Shown here piece by piece: positions 25,575 to 27,759 of a stretch of DNA of 27,759 bases. The stretch is from assembly GCA_000969725.1 (NCBI GenBank), contig JXSR01S060668.1; one strand, given 5' to 3'. Source of the stretch: Ophiothrix spiculata. Its lineage: Eukaryota; Echinodermata; Ophiuroidea; Amphilepidida; Ophiotrichidae. Each line of letters begins with the position of its first letter. Positions within the stretch are counted from its first letter, which is position 1. Under the pieces are notes generated by a model. The model did not search any database and had not been told where the DNA came from. It saw only the letters and a program-made list of their open reading frames with translations. Position numbers and translations under genes: made by a program.

Positions 25575-26204
25575 AGGTTAACGGCAAACTCAAATGATTC
25601 CGGGATCCTTTTGAAATCAAAGTTTAAATAAGTAAAAAATCTGAATTAAGATAGACCAGGGTTAATCACGAATTGTCTCTTTAACATCAAATTAATTCTT
25701 TTTCAAGTTCTGACACATCTCAAAGATCTCCAACTTGCACTTTTTGACATGTATTTTGATAAATGTTGTACAAACATGGAAATAAATTGAAAATAAAAAA
25801 ACAATGAATAATGCTTTCACATTTGTTCACTTGGTTTTAGTAGAGGGTGTGGCAGGGCAGGGCCATAAAAAGGTGTTGTAAAGAAATTAACAAAAATGAT
25901 CAGAAAGTTTTGTTCTTGTTTTTGTGGAGATGAATCATTTTGTCCCGCATTTTGTAGAACTTGAGTAATTGAGCCCTGTTTCCAATATGGTCCATTAGTA
26001 GCACTATAATTTAGTAAGAGCCAAGAGATGTGCCCTTCATTTCAAAAACTGATCTGGTCCAGATTTAACACGGTAGGTCTGCAGAATTCAGCAGACATCG
26101 TAAGTGTGAATGTCTGTGGGGAAAACTATGGGGAAGATTTTCAATCTTGTTACTAAATGAAAAGAATACAGGGTTGTGTTTTTGAAATGATCAGTAAACA
26201 ACAT
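25575..26204. other. 5' flank of the gene; promoter not identified
   Basis: Upstream of the putative start on the minus strand. AT-rich; no TATA or initiator could be defended. A short frame ESFEFAVNLSS (about 25610-25578, different frame from exon 1) looks protein-like and could belong to an upstream exon or to nothing. Confidence 0.25.
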
Positions 26205-26357
26205 GCATTGGCCAGCATGCATAGATTAGCCATTTCTGGCTATCCAGGTTGGTACTTTTGTATGAGCTTGGAAGAGACCATGAGTTCATCATGGATCTAA
26301 TGGCATGTGTCCGTCACGGACCAACCGAGGTAAACAAACAAACAAACAAACAAACAT
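26205..26357 (+). repeat. Possible retroelement 3' end with (AAAC)6 tail
   Basis: Six perfect AAAC units (26332-26355) follow a segment translating as GPTEVNKQTNKQT, a string that from memory often marks LINE-type 3' ends with AAAC tails in marine invertebrates. The preceding CATGGATCTAATGGCATGTG may be the end of its ORF or 3' UTR. The microsatellite is certain; its LINE origin is inferred. Confidence 0.5.
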
Positions 26358-26519
26358 CTAATCACATAGAAATCATGAAAGTGATGCTCATTCATGCTAA
26401 AATTTTGCATTGTTTTCTATGGGAAAATGGCTTAGAAAAAGATAGGGTAGAACTGTGGTACTTTCAAGATGCATTATGAAACATACGAAAGTGGTGGCGT
26501 CCATGTTTTGCAAGATCAA

Positions 26520-26543
26520 CCCCCCCCCCCAAAAAAAAAAAAA
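26520..26543. repeat. C11-A13 homopolymer junction
   Basis: Eleven C followed directly by thirteen A. Length is likely to vary between individuals and to be unreliable in the assembly. Confidence 0.9.
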
Positions 26544-27048
26544 TAGTCACAGCCTTATCTTCACTGCGATGCAAATGGATAGGCCTACTTCAAGTGGTGG
26601 AAATGTTATCAACGTGCTGAAAGTGGCAAATATCATAAATACTGATAGTGGATGAATATGAAACATCACATATCACAGGTGGGCCATTTTGAAAATAAAA
26701 AGAGTCCATTGTCACCTAATAAGCATTGTACTTGCTCTTACACCGATTGACTACTTTGTTTACAAAAGTTGGAGGCCATAAACTTAGGCTAATTATGAAA
26801 AACAAGATAGCCTCGTGCACAGATTTTTCGTGAGGTAATTCGACAACTTGTAGCCATGATTTACAAATTTTCTTTGCGGATTTTGTAAAAAATCCCTGAA
26901 AATCATTTTGTGATATTTACATTTAATTGTACTTTATTTTCAAATTTTACCCACAAATTTGAAATTACAATACCGTTACAAATACCGATCTTGGTATCGG
27001 TGAATTTTCCGATCCATCTATACTGATTAAATCTTCATGCACACAAAG
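26544..27048. other. No gene seen
   Basis: AT-rich sequence with a short repeat (ATACCGTTACAAATACCGAT, CTTGGTATCGG) near 26970; nothing else supported. Confidence 0.25.
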
Positions 27049-27333
27049 TTATATAAATATATGGGCTGAAAAAGTCACGTCAAAAAATAATATATCTCCA
27101 CAACCAAAAATCCAACAAAGTTCTTGGTTCTTTGCAGAGCTCTCTCTGATGGTAGGAAGGGCGGCTTGACTGAAGGCTGATGTTGATGAAACACATACAG
27201 CTGCTGGTAGGTGGTTCCATATCTTGACTGTACGAGGGTAGTATGAGTATTTGTATGAATCAATTGTTGCATCATGAGGAAGGTGGTAATTCAGACGATG
27301 ATCATTTCTGCCATTATTAGACACCGATGACTG
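27049..27333 (-). pseudogene. Non-LTR retrotransposon fragment, C-terminal end of reverse transcriptase ORF
   Basis: The minus-strand frame carries GRNDHRLNYHLPHDATIDSY followed by KYSYYPRTVKIWNHLPAAV and SAFSQAALPTIRE. This is the LINE reverse-transcriptase C-terminal pattern (Y-K-Y-S-[FY]-[FY]-P-R-[TI]-[VI]-x-x-W-N-x-L-P), distinct in sequence from the fragment at 24721-25112. The frame is closed upstream by TAA at 27336-27334, so the fragment is short; the tail after about 27140 may be 3' UTR. Confidence 0.75.
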
Positions 27334-27759
27334 TTACAGTAGTGTTTCCACCTATTCCCCAAAATGCAGACGAAAAAGGATAATGACCCCCAATGACCCC
27401 ATTTTCATAGGCTTAATATTATCATGGGTGGTGATTGGATGTAAATAAACAGAAATAAAAATGTAAGCCAATCACATGCTATTTAAGGGAAACACGTTCC
27501 TAGATATACTGAATTCTGATCATGACGTCATGAAAATGATATATTGCTGTCGCGATCACTGTCAAGAGGGAATGAAAAGTCCATTCAAGTTCAAGGTCAG
27601 TATTAACGCATACGGGCAATTTTAAAAAAAATGGCTCATTTTACATTTTGCCAAATTATTTGGAAGGAAATATATTTCAAGATCAGCCAATGATTCTAAA
27701 AAATGACTATGATGGTAAGTTCTTTGCCCATTGTACTTTGGGCTCTCATTCACTGAACA
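27334..27759. other. No gene seen
   Basis: Mixed AT-rich sequence to the window end. AGTGTTTCCACC (27341) and GGGAAACACG (27488) form a weak inverted pair, not enough to call an element. Confidence 0.25.

Noticed and set aside
26249..26479. Plus-strand ORF with NKQTNKQTS as a gene
   Set aside because: The string comes from an AAAC microsatellite; at most it marks a LINE 3' end.

Overview
This window is animal nuclear DNA, most likely from a marine invertebrate. It is AT-rich, has long GT-AG introns, and is packed with small DNA transposons, foldback elements, minisatellites and fragments of non-LTR retrotransposons. There is no operon structure, no prokaryotic gene density and no rRNA or tRNA gene. 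The species cannot be fixed from the sequence. The one clear gene family (CARF/ALS2CR8-like zinc finger + MULE transposase domain + SWIM finger) is one I know from invertebrate deuterostomes, cnidarians and lophotrochozoans.

The window holds one real gene, on the minus strand between 25499 and 7423. I assembled it by eye from eight exons (25499-25367, 23583-23414, 21033-20905, 18593-18456, 17494-16831, 14273-14026, 12173-11998, 8146-7423). Every junction is GT-AG, every splice phase agrees, and the 2382-nt coding sequence is open for 793 codons. The protein reads, in order: an N-terminal block and C..CPC..HNH zinc-finger region like that of CARF/FAR1-type factors, a helical linker, a MULE-type RNase H-like transposase domain with an apparently kept D-D-E triad and the CxxH motif, a SWIM zinc finger (CxCx9CxH), an acidic stretch, and a basic patch resembling a nuclear signal. 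Single ORFs show only pieces of it. It is either a host gene derived from a Mutator-like transposase or an intron-rich member of such an element family. No terminal inverted repeats were found around it.

Layout by region. 1-900: nested hairpin and tandem repeats. 1160-1900: dispersed and tandem repeats. 2174-3013: foldback element with minisatellite arms and a nested TTAA-flanked MITE. 3160-3690: a long-TIR repeat. 4890-6245: TA-flanked composite element full of hairpins. 6875-7156: a MITE. 7423-25499: the gene, whose introns carry two hAT-like elements with 8-bp target duplications (11297-11512 and 15144-16159), two copies of a TCGCGAAAT-rich TA-flanked MITE, a second copy of the TTAA MITE only about 10 bp from an exon, a hairpin element 15 bp from another splice donor, an AGAGGGAC-rich element with 19-bp inverted ends, and a decayed LINE fragment. 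25575-27759: probable 5' flank of the gene with an (AAAC)n repeat that may be a LINE tail and a second LINE reverse-transcriptase fragment.

All family names rest on reading motifs by eye; no search was run. The exon model is the strongest result here and is directly testable with RNA reads or homologous proteins.
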